DNA from: Chloroflexota bacterium
GTDB taxonomy: Bacteria > Chloroflexota > Anaerolineae > Ardenticatenales > Ardenticatenaceae
DNA: 21,474 nt
NCBI GenBank assembly: GCA_003520455.1
Contig: DOUV01000124.1
Location: forward strand, 1 to 21,474
Direction of reading: 5' to 3'
Part shown: piece after piece, positions 21,340-21,474 of the stretch
Numbering within the stretch: position 1 is the first letter of the stretch
How the letters are laid out: each line of letters opens with the position of its first letter
Made by a program: the position numbers and the translations under genes
The notes under the pieces: model-generated
Told to the model about the DNA's origin: nothing
The model's input: only the letters and a program-made list of their open reading frames with translations
The model's database searches: none

Positions 21340-21474
21340 TTATTCGTCCTTCAGCGAGAGGGCTAGCTCGTGCGACGTGCGAACGGGGAAGCTCAGCGAC
21401 TCGCGCACGGCGAGCAGGTGCGCGTCGTTGGAGACCAGCACCGCGCCCGCTGCCGAAGCCAGCGCGGCGAACTT
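21340..21474 (-). CDS. C-terminal fragment of a PIN-like domain protein (cut by right edge)
   Basis: The - strand is open from the right edge to TAA at 21340-21342 and gives the last 44 residues of a protein: KFAALASAAGAVLVSNDAHL and then LAVRESLSFPVRTSHELA. The pattern of an Ala-rich helix, then GAVLVSND with a late acidic residue, then HLL and a short beta strand FPVRT, is that of PIN-type nucleases, in which this Asp belongs to the metal site. The upstream part is outside the window, so toxin, RNA-processing or DNA-repair roles cannot be separated. It lies 75 bases ahead of the helicase on the same strand and may share its transcript. Confidence 0.6.
   Translation of the reverse strand, partial: KFAALASAAGAVLVSNDAHLLAVRESLSFPVRTSHELALSLKDE

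Overview
The window reads as chromosomal DNA of a Chloroflexota-type bacterium, perhaps Thermomicrobia-like. The support is indirect: high GC, many GTG starts, strong AAAGGAG-type ribosome binding sites, a lipoprotein with a long Ala/Glu/Pro/Thr tether, and GC-rich palindromes between genes. No rRNA, tRNA, CRISPR array or transposase was seen. Everything from 1 to 17990 is on the + strand; from 18247 to the right edge the genes are on the - strand.

Region 1 (1-4403) encodes a 2-oxo acid dehydrogenase complex in the order E2 (left-truncated), E1 alpha, E1 beta. It is followed by an L-2-hydroxyglutarate dehydrogenase/oxidase gene broken by one extra C in a C5 run at 3454-3458. An AT-rich non-coding stretch, probably a promoter, follows (about 4480-4602).

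Region 2 (4639-7220) holds a DegT/DnrJ-type aminotransferase translationally coupled to a class I aminotransferase that has lost the PLP-contacting Asn of its NPNNPTG motif. The C-terminal remnant of an M42 aminopeptidase, carrying an in-frame 37-bp direct repeat, lies behind it.

Region 3 (7288-17990) is a ten-gene same-strand cassette: SDR oxidoreductase, D-2-hydroxyacid dehydrogenase, M55 D-aminopeptidase, cupin, malate/L-lactate dehydrogenase family oxidoreductase, DppB and DppC permeases, peptide-binding lipoprotein, a second class I aminotransferase with canonical motifs, and a family III CoA transferase. A plausible but unproven reading is a catabolic island. Peptides, or amino-acid conjugates with D residues, would be imported and cleaved by the M55 enzyme. 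The products would be deaminated by the aminotransferases to 2-oxo acids and interconverted with hydroxy acids by three dehydrogenases. The acids would finally become CoA thioesters through the CoA transferase or the Region 1 complex. No transporter ATPase gene is present, so the importer must borrow DppD/F-like subunits.

Region 4 (18247-21474, - strand) has a 1005-residue UvrD/PcrA-type helicase whose C-terminal RecB-like nuclease domain appears to have lost its catalytic residues. Upstream of it is the C-terminal end of a PIN-like domain protein cut by the window edge.

Between genes there are five GC-rich hairpins without T tracts. Two of them (1003-1043 and 18051-18092) share a core and look like one dispersed palindromic repeat family. 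A consensus Shine-Dalgarno sequence with no gene of its own (13602-13614) lies ahead of the binding-protein gene and a 13-bp hairpin lies just behind it, which suggests that this message is protected at both ends.
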